Of a stretch of 64,000 bases of DNA, positions 23,966-32,049 are shown piece after piece. Position 1 is the stretch's first letter. The number at the start of each line of letters is the position of its first letter. Source of the stretch: Streptomyces iranensis (GTDB lineage Bacteria > Actinomycetota > Actinomycetes > Streptomycetales > Streptomycetaceae); assembly GCF_017874715.1 (NCBI RefSeq), contig NZ_JAGGLR010000011.1, positions 124,001 to 188,000 on the forward strand, in the 5' to 3' direction. Below the pieces are notes generated by a model, which saw only the letters and a list, made by a program, of their open reading frames with translations, did no database searches and was not told where the DNA came from. Position numbers and translations under genes: made by a program.

Positions 23966-26879
23966 CTCGCTTGGTCCCTTCGGGGTCGTAGAGCACGGGT
24001 TCGGTGACCTGGACGGGGACGAGGTCGTCGCCGACGGGGGCGAGGAGCGTGTCCCCGACGCGGTCCCGGCCGGCCGCGACCAGGGCGAGGGCGAACGGAC
24101 GGCCCAGCGCCTGGCTGTGGTAGCTGGAGGTGACATGGCCGAGCATCGGCACCGGCCCGGCCTCGGGGGTGACGGGCACGTTCGGCGCGATGAGCTGGGT
24201 GCCCTCGGGCAGCCGGGTGCTGCGATCGCTCGGCAGCAGGCCGACCAGGTGCTTGCGGTCGGAGCGGGAGGTGTCGGGGCGGGAGTAGGAGCGCTTGCCG
24301 ATGAAGTCCTTCTGCTTGGAGACCACCCAGGACATGCCCGCGTCCCTGGGGGTGACGGTGCCGTCGGTGTCCTGGCCGACGATGATGTAGCCCTTCTCGG
24401 CCCGCAGGACGTGCATGGTCTCGGTGCCGTACGGGGTGATGTCGTACGGTCGGCCTACCGCGTACACCTCCTCCCAGACCGCCAGGCCGTACCACGCCGA
24501 GACATTGATCTCGTAGGCCAGTTCGCCGGAGAAGGAGATCCGGCAGATACGCGCCGGGATACCGGAGGCCAGGGTGGTCTCGCGGAGGGCCATGAAGGGG
24601 AAGGCCTCGTTCGACAGGTCGACGTCGGGGGCGAGATGGGCGACCACCTCGCGCGACTGCGGGCCGACGACGGCGATCGTCGCCCACTGCTCGGTCACCG
24701 AGGTGCAGTGGACGTCGAGCTCGGGCCACTCGGTCTGCAGCCACTCCTCCAGCCAGTCCAGGACTCCGGCGGCGCCGCCGGTCGTGGTGGTCATGAAGTA
24801 GCGGTTCTCCTCGAGGCGCAGCGTGACGCCGTCGTCGAAGATCATGCCGTCGGGCTTGCACATCACGCCGTAGCGGGCCATGCCGGGCCTCAGCTTCTTG
24901 AAGCCGTTGGTGTAGACGCGGCCCAGGAACTCCCCGGCGTCTCTGCCCCAGATCTCGATCTTGCCGAGGGTGGAGGCGTCCATGAAGGCCACCCCCTCAC
25001 GGGCCGCGCGGCACTCGCGGGCCACGGCCGAATCCATGTCCTCGCCGGGCCGGGGGTAGTACCAGGGGCGTTTCCACTGCCCGACGTCCTCGAACACCGC
25101 CCCCTGTGCGACATGCCAGCCGTGAATGGAGGTCATGCGCTCCGGGTCGAACAGCTCACCGCGCTCCCGCCCGGCGAGGGCCGCGAAGGCCACCGGCGTG
25201 TACGGCGCCCGGTAGGCCGTGGTGCCGATCTCTCCGGGGGACGCGCCCGCGCCGAGGACTTCGGCGATGACACCGATCGCGTTGACGCCGGAGGTCTTGC
25301 CCTGGTCGTTCGCCGTGCCGAGCGAGGTGTAGCGCTTGACGTGCTCGACACCGCGCATGCCCGAGCCGGTGGACCGCCGGACGTCGGCGACGGTGGCATC
25401 GCGCTGCAGGTCGACGAAGTGGGTGTGCCAGCCGCCGGGATCGCCCTCGGGGGCGGGCACCAGCCACAGTGCGCGGATCGGGCCGCCTCCGGGCCGGGCC
25501 TCGTCCGGCGACGGCAGGGGGACCGGGAACCCGGCGTCCGTCGCGGCCCGGGCACCGGCCCGCGCCCCCTCGGCCAGACAGCCGTCGAGGTCGTACGTCC
25601 CCCGGGCCGCACCGACGACCCGCTGGTCCCGTACGGTGCCGTCGGGCACGAACGCGACCAGGTCCTCGTCCCAGCGCAGCCTGCCCTGGCGCTGGCTGTG
25701 CAGGTGCACCACCGGGCTCCACCCGCCCGAGACGGCGAGCAGGTCGCAGTCGAACGACTCCGGGCCGCCGGTGAGTCGACCCTCCTCGTCGAGGGCCTGG
25801 ACGGTGACGCCGGTGAGCCGGCCGCCGCCCGCGGTGTCGACCACCGCACCGCCCGTCAGCACCCGTACCCCGGTCGCCGTGGCGACCTCGGCGGCCCGGC
25901 GGGACAGCTCGGGACGGGCGTCCACGACGGCGGCGATGTCGATCCCGGCGGCGTGGAGATCGGCGACCGTGTCATAGGCGCTGTCGTTGGTCGTGCTCAC
26001 CACGGCCCGCGAGCCGGGGGCCACGGCGTATCGATTCACGTACGAGCCCACGGCCGCGGCGAGCATCACCCCGGGCCGGTCGTTCCCCGCGAAGACCAGC
26101 GGACGCTCGTGGGCGCCGGTCGCCAGGACCACCTGGCGGGCCCGGATGTGCCACAGCCGCTGGCGCGAGACGCCCTCGGAGGGATCGGGCGCGTCGGCTC
26201 CGAGGTGATCGGTGCGCCGTTGCACGGCCAGTACATAGTTGTCGTCGTAGGAGCCGAACGCAGAGGTGCGGTGCAGCACGACGGCCTCCGGGGCGGCGTC
26301 GAGCGCCGCGCGGACCTCGGCGACCCAGTCGAGGGCGGTCTGCGCGCCGACCCTCTCGGCGCGCCCGGAGAGCAGCGAACCACCGGGCTCCGGCTGGTCG
26401 TCGAGGAGGATCACACGGGCGCCGGAGCCCGTGGCAGCGGCGGCGGCCGCGAGCCCGGCCGGTCCGGCGCCGATGACCAGGACGTCGGTGTGGACGTACT
26501 TCTTGTCGTAGACGGCGGGGTCGGGAGTGGGGTCGAGCCGCCCCATCCCCGAAAGCGTCCTGGCGGACAGCCCGTCGTACAGCTCGGCCGTCGTCGCCGG
26601 AAGCATGCCCTCCGAGCATGAACCGCCGAGCTGCACCAGGGCGTTGGGCTCCTCGACGCCTGCGGCGACGATGCCGCGCGGGCGGCCGCGGTAGATCGAC
26701 GGGGCGACCTCGACGACCCCGTTCGCCAGCATCGCGGAGGCCACGGTGTCCCCGGGGTGGCCGGTCAGTTCACGCCCGTCGACGGTGAACCGCAGTACGG
26801 TGCCGCGCTCGATACGGCCCCCTTGCCGGAGCCGACAGTGCTGGTCGGGCTGGTCGGGCCGGCGAGGCTGGTCGGTCAT
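23958..26879 (-). CDS. soxA: Sarcosine oxidase alpha subunit
   Basis: 973 aa, ATG 26879 overlapping the soxD stop (ATGA); the longer open frame is antisense-like and unsupported. Domains in order: Fer2_4-type N-terminal region (VDGRELTGHPGDTVASAML), an NAD-binding disulfide-reductase fold with VIGAGPAGLAAAAAA, and a C-terminal GcvT-like aminomethyltransferase domain (about 570-960) that binds tetrahydrofolate and takes up the methylene group. With SoxB, SoxD and SoxG it converts sarcosine to glycine, H2O2 and 5,10-methylene-THF. Confidence 0.95.
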   Translation of the reverse strand: MTDQPRRPDQPDQHCRLRQGGRIERGTVLRFTVDGRELTGHPGDTVASAMLANGVVEVAPSIYRGRPRGIVAAGVEEPNALVQLGGSCSEGMLPATTAELYDGLSARTLSGMGRLDPTPDPAVYDKKYVHTDVLVIGAGPAGLAAAAAATGSGARVILLDDQPEPGGSLLSGRAERVGAQTALDWVAEVRAALDAAPEAVVLHRTSAFGSYDDNYVLAVQRRTDHLGADAPDPSEGVSRQRLWHIRARQVVLATGAHERPLVFAGNDRPGVMLAAAVGSYVNRYAVAPGSRAVVSTTNDSAYDTVADLHAAGIDIAAVVDARPELSRRAAEVATATGVRVLTGGAVVDTAGGGRLTGVTVQALDEEGRLTGGPESFDCDLLAVSGGWSPVVHLHSQRQGRLRWDEDLVAFVPDGTVRDQRVVGAARGTYDLDGCLAEGARAGARAATDAGFPVPLPSPDEARPGGGPIRALWLVPAPEGDPGGWHTHFVDLQRDATVADVRRSTGSGMRGVEHVKRYTSLGTANDQGKTSGVNAIGVIAEVLGAGASPGEIGTTAYRAPYTPVAFAALAGRERGELFDPERMTSIHGWHVAQGAVFEDVGQWKRPWYYPRPGEDMDSAVARECRAAREGVAFMDASTLGKIEIWGRDAGEFLGRVYTNGFKKLRPGMARYGVMCKPDGMIFDDGVTLRLEENRYFMTTTTGGAAGVLDWLEEWLQTEWPELDVHCTSVTEQWATIAVVGPQSREVVAHLAPDVDLSNEAFPFMALRETTLASGIPARICRISFSGELAYEINVSAWYGLAVWEEVYAVGRPYDITPYGTETMHVLRAEKGYIIVGQDTDGTVTPRDAGMSWVVSKQKDFIGKRSYSRPDTSRSDRKHLVGLLPSDRSTRLPEGTQLIAPNVPVTPEAGPVPMLGHVTSSYHSQALGRPFALALVAAGRDRVGDTLLAPVGDDLVPVQVTEPVLYDPEGTKRDG

Positions 26880-27172
26880 CGGTTTCCTCCGGCCTGGGGC
26901 AGTTCGGGGCGGGGCGCGTCGAGCCGGTAGGAGGCCAGCACCTCGTAGCTGACGGTGTCGCGCAGGACGTTGAACCAGCGGCGGCAGCCGGTGCTGTGCG
27001 TCCACCGCTCGGCGAAGGGGCCCTTGGGGTTGTCCCGGTAGAAGACGTACGCGGCCCACTGCTCGTCGTCGAGGTCGGCGGGGCGCTCGGGGTAGGGGAC
27101 ATGGGCCTGTCCCCCGTAGTGGTACTCGGCCTCGTCGCGAGGACCGCACCATGGGCAGGTGATCAGCAGCAC
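26876..27172 (-). CDS. soxD: Sarcosine oxidase delta subunit
   Basis: 98 aa with the zinc-binding start CPWCGPRDEAEYHYGGQAH and the later HSTGCRRWFNVLRD; three Cys and His form the Zn site of SoxD. The family is 90-110 aa. It sits between soxB and soxA as in other sarcosine oxidase operons and overlaps soxA by 4 bp. Confidence 0.95.
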   Translation of the reverse strand: MLLITCPWCGPRDEAEYHYGGQAHVPYPERPADLDDEQWAAYVFYRDNPKGPFAERWTHSTGCRRWFNVLRDTVSYEVLASYRLDAPRPELPQAGGNR

Positions 27173-27180
27173 GGTGTCCT

Positions 27181-27257
27181 TCTCTCAGCGGGCTCTCAGC
27201 GGGCTCTCGGCGGCCTCTCAGTGGGCGCTCAGGCGGTGCTCAGCCGGTTCTCAGTGG
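27181..27257. repeat. Seven imperfect tandem 11-bp repeats between soxD and soxB
   Basis: Units such as TCTCTCAGCGG, GCTCTCAGCGG, GCTCTCGGCGG, CCTCTCAGTGG and TTCTCAGTGGG follow one another, with one 12-bp copy. They fill the 78-bp gap and run over the soxB stop codon (27251-27253). On the mRNA the repeats lie just before the soxD ribosome site. Confidence 0.7.
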
Positions 27258-28471
27258 GCCACGGCCGCGGCGCCGTGTTCGTCGATCAACGCGCCCGTCG
27301 CGAAGCGTTCGAGGGCGAAGGGGGCGTTCAGCGGATGCGGCTCGCCCGTGGCGATGGTGTGCGCGAAGGTCCAGCCGGCGGCCGGGGTGGCCTTGAACCC
27401 GCCGGTGCCCCAGCCGCAGTTGACGTAGAGGTTCTCGACGGGGGTGGTGCCGATGACGGGGGAGGCGTCCGGGGTGACGTCGACGATGCCGCCCCAGGTC
27501 CGCAGCACATGCGCGCGGGCGAAGACCGGGAACAGCTCGACGGCCGCGGCCATCTGCTGCTCGATGACGTGGAAGGAGCCGCGCTGCCCGTAGCCGTTGT
27601 ACGAGTCGACGCCCGCGCCCAGCACGAGTTCGCCCTTGTGTGCCTGGGAGACGTAGACGTGTACATGGTTCGACATGACCACGGTCGGGTGGACCGGCTC
27701 GTGCAGTTCGGAGACCAGCGCCTGGAGCGGGTGGGACTGCACCGGCAGCCGGAAACCGGCCAGCTCGGCCAGCACACTGCTGTGCCCGGCGGCCGCGAGT
27801 CCGACCCGGCCGGCGCGGATGCGGCCACGGCTGGTCTCGACGCCCACCACCCGGTCGCCGTCCTTGACGAAGCCGGTGACCTCGCACCCCTGGATCAGGT
27901 CCACACCCATGGCGTCGGCCCGGCGCGCCAGCGCCCACGCGACATGGTCGTGCTTGGCGATACCGGCCCGCGGCTGGAAGGTGGCGCCGAGGACCGGATA
28001 CCGGGTGCGGGGCGAGACGTTGAGGATGGGGCAGACCTCGGCGACCTCGTCCGGCGTCAGCCACTGGGCGTCCACGCCGTTGAGGCGGTTGGCGCCCACC
28101 CGGCGCACGCCCTCGCGGACGTCCTGAAGGGTGTGCGCGAGGTTGAGGACGCCGCGCTGGCTGAACAGGAAGTCGTAGTCCAGCTCATCCGGCAGCCCCT
28201 CCCAGAGCTTGAGCGCGTGCTCGTAGATCGCCGCGCTCTCGTCCCACAGGTAGTTGGAGCGGATGATCGTGGTGTTGCGCGCCATGTTGCCGCCGGCCAG
28301 CCAGCCCTTCTCCAGGACGGCGACGTTGGTGATGCCGTGGTTCCGGGCCAGGTAGTAGGCGGTGGCCAGGCCGTGGCCGCCCGCGCCGACGATGACGACG
28401 TCGTACGAGGGGCGCGGCTCGGGGTTGCGCCAGAGGAAGTCCGGGTGCTCCGGCAGCGGCTGGGAGGTCAT
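27251..28471 (-). CDS. soxB: Sarcosine oxidase beta subunit
   Basis: 406 aa DAO-family flavoprotein. VVIVGAGGHGLATAYYLARNHG near the N-terminus is the FAD-binding Rossmann motif, and WGGIVDVTPDASPVIG near 330 is the conserved C-terminal FAD contact. SoxB holds covalent FMN and non-covalent FAD and oxidises sarcosine. The start overlaps the glyA stop by 4 bp, indicating tight coupling. Confidence 0.95.
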   Translation of the reverse strand: MTSQPLPEHPDFLWRNPEPRPSYDVVIVGAGGHGLATAYYLARNHGITNVAVLEKGWLAGGNMARNTTIIRSNYLWDESAAIYEHALKLWEGLPDELDYDFLFSQRGVLNLAHTLQDVREGVRRVGANRLNGVDAQWLTPDEVAEVCPILNVSPRTRYPVLGATFQPRAGIAKHDHVAWALARRADAMGVDLIQGCEVTGFVKDGDRVVGVETSRGRIRAGRVGLAAAGHSSVLAELAGFRLPVQSHPLQALVSELHEPVHPTVVMSNHVHVYVSQAHKGELVLGAGVDSYNGYGQRGSFHVIEQQMAAAVELFPVFARAHVLRTWGGIVDVTPDASPVIGTTPVENLYVNCGWGTGGFKATPAAGWTFAHTIATGEPHPLNAPFALERFATGALIDEHGAAAVAH

Positions 28472-29784
28472 GCCGCGTCTCCGTTCAGGCGGGGGTAGAG
28501 GGGGAAGGCGGAGGCGAGCTTCCCGACCCGGTCGCGCAGCAGGCCCGCGCGCTCGTCGTCGAGCCGCTCGTCCTTCAGGGCCTGGGCGATGATGTCGGCG
28601 ACCTCGCGGAACTCGGCCTCGCCGAAGCCGCGGGTGGCCAGGGCCGGAGTGCCGATCCGCAGTCCCGAGGAGACCATCGGCGGGCGGGGGTCGAACGGCA
28701 CCGCGTTGCGGTTGACCGTGATGCCGACGCGGTGCAGCCGGTCCTCCGCCTGTTGCCCGTCGAGCGTGGAATTGCGCAGGTCGACCAGGACCAGATGGAC
28801 CTCGGTGCCGCCGGTCAGCACCGTGATCCCGGCCTCGGCCACATCGTCGGCCAGCAGCCGCCCGGCGAGGATGCGGGCGCCGTCCAGGGTGCGCCGCTGG
28901 CGCTCCTTGAACTCCTTGCCCGCCGCCACCTTGAAGGCCACTGCCTTCGCCGCGATGACATGCTCCAGCGGGCCGCCCTGCTGGCCGGGGAAGACCGCCG
29001 AGTTGATCTTCTTGGCCAGGTCGGCACGGCTGAGGATCACCCCGCCGCGCGGGCCGCCGAGGGTCTTGTGCGTGGTGGTCGTCACGACGTCGGCGTACGG
29101 CACCGGGTTGGGGTGGAGGCCCGCGGCCACCAGCCCGGCGAAGTGCGCCATGTCCACCATCAGATACGCGCCCACCGCGTCGGCGATCCGGCGGAACGCG
29201 GCGAAGTCCAGCCGGCGGGGGTAGGCCGACCAGCCCGCGACGATCATCTTGGGCCGGTGTGCGAGCGCGAGCCGCTCGACCTCGTCCATGTCGATGCGCA
29301 GATCGGACTCGCGCACGTGGTACGGCACGACGTCGTACAGCTTGCCGGAGAAGTTGATCTTCATGCCGTGGGTCAGATGGCCGCCGTGCGCGAGGTCGAG
29401 GCCGAGGATGGTGTCGCCGGGGGAGAGCAGGGCGAACATCGCGGCGGCGTTGGCCTGGGCGCCCGAGTGCGGCTGGACGTTCGCCGCCTCGGCGCCGAAG
29501 AGCTCCTTCACCCGGTCGATGGCGATCTGCTCGACCACGTCGACGTGTTCACAGCCGCCGTAGTAGCGGCGGCCGGGGTAGCCCTCGGCGTATTTGTTGG
29601 TCAGGACCGAGCCCTGGGCCTCCATGACCGCCGACGGAGCGAAGTTCTCCGAGGCGATCATTTCGAGGGTGGACTGCTGGCGGCGCAGCTCGGCCTCCAC
29701 CGCGGCGGCGACGTCCGGGTCGAGTTCGCTGAGCGGGAGGGCGAGCGGGGAGGCGACTGCGCTGGTCGACTGGTTGATTGCCAT
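28468..29784 (-). CDS. glyA: Serine hydroxymethyltransferase of the sarcosine operon
   Basis: 438 aa. PLP lysine loop VVTTTTHKTLGGPRGG (about 224-239), LDLAHGGHLTHG and SGAQANAAAMFAL are typical of SHMT. It converts glycine plus 5,10-methylene-THF to serine, and so can use both products of sarcosine oxidase. It is the first gene of the operon and divergent from the GntR regulator. As a pathway-specific copy it may be additional to a housekeeping glyA elsewhere. Confidence 0.95.
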   Translation of the reverse strand: MAINQSTSAVASPLALPLSELDPDVAAAVEAELRRQQSTLEMIASENFAPSAVMEAQGSVLTNKYAEGYPGRRYYGGCEHVDVVEQIAIDRVKELFGAEAANVQPHSGAQANAAAMFALLSPGDTILGLDLAHGGHLTHGMKINFSGKLYDVVPYHVRESDLRIDMDEVERLALAHRPKMIVAGWSAYPRRLDFAAFRRIADAVGAYLMVDMAHFAGLVAAGLHPNPVPYADVVTTTTHKTLGGPRGGVILSRADLAKKINSAVFPGQQGGPLEHVIAAKAVAFKVAAGKEFKERQRRTLDGARILAGRLLADDVAEAGITVLTGGTEVHLVLVDLRNSTLDGQQAEDRLHRVGITVNRNAVPFDPRPPMVSSGLRIGTPALATRGFGEAEFREVADIIAQALKDERLDDERAGLLRDRVGKLASAFPLYPRLNGDAA

Positions 29785-29818
29785 CTGTCCACCATCCTGA
29801 GAGCCAACTAATGGGCAA

Positions 29819-29830
29819 CTGATATATCAG
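29819..29830. promoter_or_regulatory. Palindromic GntR operator CTGATATATCAG
   Basis: A perfect 12-bp, AT-rich palindrome in otherwise GC-rich DNA, midway between the divergent glyA and gntR genes (97-bp gap). TGATATATCA is a typical binding site for FCD-class GntR regulators. It probably represses the sox operon and the regulator gene itself. Confidence 0.6.
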
Positions 29831-29880
29831 CCTCTGCGGTAAGGTATGAGAGCTCGCGAGACAGGTCAAGGGGGCATTTC

Positions 29881-30546
29881 ATGCAGCAGGTGGCGACCGA
29901 ACCCGCGGGCGAGGAGCTGTCCCTCGCCGAGCGCGCCTATCGCGCCATCCGCGACCGGCTCGTCATGCTCGAGATCCGCCCCGGCGCGCCGATCAACGAG
30001 GACCAGCTGGCGCAGTCCCTCGGTGTCGGCCGCACGCCGGTGCGCGAGGCACTCAAGCGGCTCCAGTACGAGCGCCTGATCACGACCTACCCCCGGCGCG
30101 GCACCTTCGCCACCGAGGTCAACATCACCGACCTGGCCCATATCTCCGAGGTGCGCCAGGAGTTGGAGCCCCTGGCCGCCGCCCTGGCCGCGCGGCGCGC
30201 CACGGCCGCGGACCGTGCGACCCTGACGGCCGCCCTGCGGGAGCTGGAGGGCGCGGATTCACCTCAGCGCGACGCCGCCGAGCTGATGCGCCTGGACCTC
30301 CAGGTCCACCGCGCGATCTACGCCGCCACGCACAACCCGTACCTGGAGGACACGCTCGTCCGCCACGACAACCTGGCGACCCGCATCTGGTGCCTGTTCA
30401 TCGACCGTCTGTCCGACATGGCCGGTCACATCGGAGAGCACGGGCCGTTGATCGAGGCGGTCGTCGCCGGTGACCCCGACAAGGCGGCACAGCTCGCCCA
30501 CAGCCATGTCGAGGGCTTCGAACGGGCGATTCGCGCCGCCATCTGA
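29881..30546 (+). CDS. GntR-family (FadR/FCD) regulator of the sarcosine operon
   Basis: 221 aa. The N-terminal winged HTH is followed by LAQSLGVGRTPVREALKRLQYERLI (about 43-67), the GntR recognition helix. The C-terminal FCD ligand domain is all-helical with the metal/ligand histidines of the family (LDLQVHRAIYAATHN). It is divergent from glyA-soxBDAG over a palindrome and most likely senses a methylamine, betaine or glycine-pathway metabolite. Ligand unknown. Confidence 0.9.
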   Translation: MQQVATEPAGEELSLAERAYRAIRDRLVMLEIRPGAPINEDQLAQSLGVGRTPVREALKRLQYERLITTYPRRGTFATEVNITDLAHISEVRQELEPLAAALAARRATAADRATLTAALRELEGADSPQRDAAELMRLDLQVHRAIYAATHNPYLEDTLVRHDNLATRIWCLFIDRLSDMAGHIGEHGPLIEAVVAGDPDKAAQLAHSHVEGFERAIRAAI

Positions 30547-30588
30547 GTCGGGGGGCGAGCGTCGGCTTGAGCCGGGGGCCGAGCGTTC

Positions 30589-30618
30589 GCGGCGTCCGCG
30601 GCGTCCGCGGCGTCCGTC
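30589..30618. repeat. Tandem 9-bp repeat GGCGTCCGC
   Basis: Three to four direct copies of GGCGTCCGC just after the GntR gene. A simple tandem array with no coding meaning recognised. Confidence 0.6.
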
Positions 30619-30619
30619 A

Positions 30620-30815
30620 AGCATGGCGACCCGGCGGATGAGCGGCGCTCCGAGCCTGGCGCGCAGCGCGTAGAGGCCGAGGACGTCCTTGGCCGTGACG
30701 GCGGGGACGGGGGCGCGCCGCCCGGGAGCGGGTCGAGTATGCCCTCCTCGGCAAGCGCCCGCAGCCCCGCGCGGAGGAAGCGGTACGGCGGGCCAACGAC
30801 GTCCCGCTCGGCCCA
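30620..30815 (-). pseudogene. Frameshifted fragment of a second GntR/FCD regulator
   Basis: On the minus strand one frame reads YRFLRAGLRALAEEGILDPLPGG and the next frame continues VPAVTAKDVLGLYALRARLGAPLI. Together they resemble the end of a GntR recognition region followed by the first FCD helix. Start, HTH core and most of the ligand domain are absent. It fills the 319-bp gap between the intact GntR gene and cchA. Assignment rests on pattern only. Confidence 0.4.
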
Positions 30816-30865
30816 CCAAGCACTGATGCACCACTACGGGCGCTGATCCTGTCCGGGCCGAGACG

Positions 30866-31813
30866 TCAGGGGTGGCTGGTCAGATAGCCGCCCATGGAGG
30901 TGAAGTACTCCGTGGCGCCCATCTCGCGGCCGTCCTCGGTCCGTACGCGCGTGATGGCCAGACCGTGGTTGCGGCCGGTGCGGGCGTCGGCTCCGGCGAC
31001 GATCGCCACGCCGTCGCCCTCGCGGTAGAAGACGCGGCCGGGAGTGCCGCCGTACCGGCCCTGGGAGACGACCGCGGCCAGGATTTCGAGGCGCTTGCCC
31101 TTGTGGAAGGTGTAGGTGCTGGGGTACGGCTCGGACTGGGCCCGGACCAGGCGTTCGAGGTCCTCCGCCGGCCAGGTCCAGTCGATGCGGCTGTCCTCGA
31201 TGGACCGCTTGTGGAAGAAGCTCGCCTGGGACCGGTCCTGCTTGGTGAACTCCGTCTGCCCGGCGGCGATGAGGCCGAGCGCGCCGATGGTGACCGGGGA
31301 GATGAGGTCGACGGTCTTGTGGAAGAGGTCGGTGGCGGTGTCCGTCGGTCCGACCGGAACCGCCTCCTGCCGGACGATGTCGCCGGCGTCGAGTTCGTCG
31401 TTCATCATGTGCGCGGTGACGCCCACTTCGGGCTCGCCGTTGATCAGGGCCCAGATCAGCGGGGAGAAGCCGGCGTACTTCGGCAGCAGGGCGTCGTGGA
31501 CGTTCAACGTGCCGTGGCGCGGCAGGCGGAAGATGCGCGGAGGGATCCACGTCCGCCAGTTGTTCGCCACGATGATGTCCGGGTCGACCTCCTTGAGGCG
31601 CTCGAACAGCTCGTCGTCGTCAGGGCGGTTGCGGAGCAGCACCGGGACGCCGTGCTCTTCGGCGAGTTCGGCGACGGAGTCACTCCAGATCTTCTCGTAC
31701 GCGTGCTCGCTCTTGGGGTGCGTCACGACCAGTACCACGTCGTGTTCGGAGTCCAGGAGGGCTTGCAGGGTGCGGTGCCCCCAGGTCTGGTAGCCGAACA
31801 TGACGACCCGCAT
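30866..31813 (-). CDS. cchA: Coelichelin hydroxyornithine formyltransferase
   Basis: 315 aa, ATG 31813 with GGAGG 8 bases upstream; the longer frame is not used. Formyl_trans_N domain with LNVHDALLPKYAGFSPL and DAGDI give the Asn/His/Asp catalytic set of methionyl-tRNA-type formyltransferases. A C-terminal OB-like domain follows. It adds the formyl group from 10-formyl-THF to N5-hydroxyornithine for coelichelin. It is divergent from cchB across two iron-box-like sites, as in S. coelicolor. Confidence 0.93.
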   Translation of the reverse strand: MRVVMFGYQTWGHRTLQALLDSEHDVVLVVTHPKSEHAYEKIWSDSVAELAEEHGVPVLLRNRPDDDELFERLKEVDPDIIVANNWRTWIPPRIFRLPRHGTLNVHDALLPKYAGFSPLIWALINGEPEVGVTAHMMNDELDAGDIVRQEAVPVGPTDTATDLFHKTVDLISPVTIGALGLIAAGQTEFTKQDRSQASFFHKRSIEDSRIDWTWPAEDLERLVRAQSEPYPSTYTFHKGKRLEILAAVVSQGRYGGTPGRVFYREGDGVAIVAGADARTGRNHGLAITRVRTEDGREMGATEYFTSMGGYLTSHP

Positions 31814-31852
31814 GGGGTTCCTCCTCGAAGCAGGGGATGGCCGAGCAGCAAG

Positions 31853-31871
31853 TAAAGCAAGGCTTACCTTA
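31853..31871. promoter_or_regulatory. Iron-box-like site for cchA
   Basis: TAAAGCAAGGCTTACCTTA; read on the minus strand it matches 12 of 19 positions of the DmdR/IdeR consensus TTAGGTTAGGCTCACCTAA. It is 40 bp before cchA, and expression would be repressed when iron is plentiful. A weaker match than the cchB site. Confidence 0.5.
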
Positions 31872-31947
31872 GCCTGCAACGGGCCCATCTGATCTTTCAG
31901 TTGGCGAGTACGGATGGTCGGGCGGCGCTATCGACAGTCTCATGGGT

Positions 31948-31966
31948 TTAGCTTAGGCTCACCTAA
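31948..31966. promoter_or_regulatory. Iron box (DmdR/IdeR) for cchB
   Basis: TTAGCTTAGGCTCACCTAA matches 18 of 19 positions of the Streptomyces iron-box consensus TTAGGTTAGGCTCACCTAA. It lies about 85 bp upstream of cchB in the divergent cchA-cchB region, so the siderophore genes should be derepressed under iron limitation. Confidence 0.9.
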
Positions 31967-32049
31967 GTTGTCGCCATGTCGCTCCGTCGGCGTGGCCACC
32001 GCGACTTCCCCATGCCTGACAGGCGATTGCCCCGCACGATGGGAGTGAC

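Noticed and set aside
23112..26621. A 1169-codon open frame on the plus strand antisense to soxG and soxA
   Set aside because: No family resemblance. It mirrors the third-codon bias of soxA, which is strongly supported by motifs and operon position.
27181..27257. Possible CRISPR-like repeat between soxD and soxB
   Set aside because: The units are contiguous 11-mers without spacers, so it is a simple tandem repeat.
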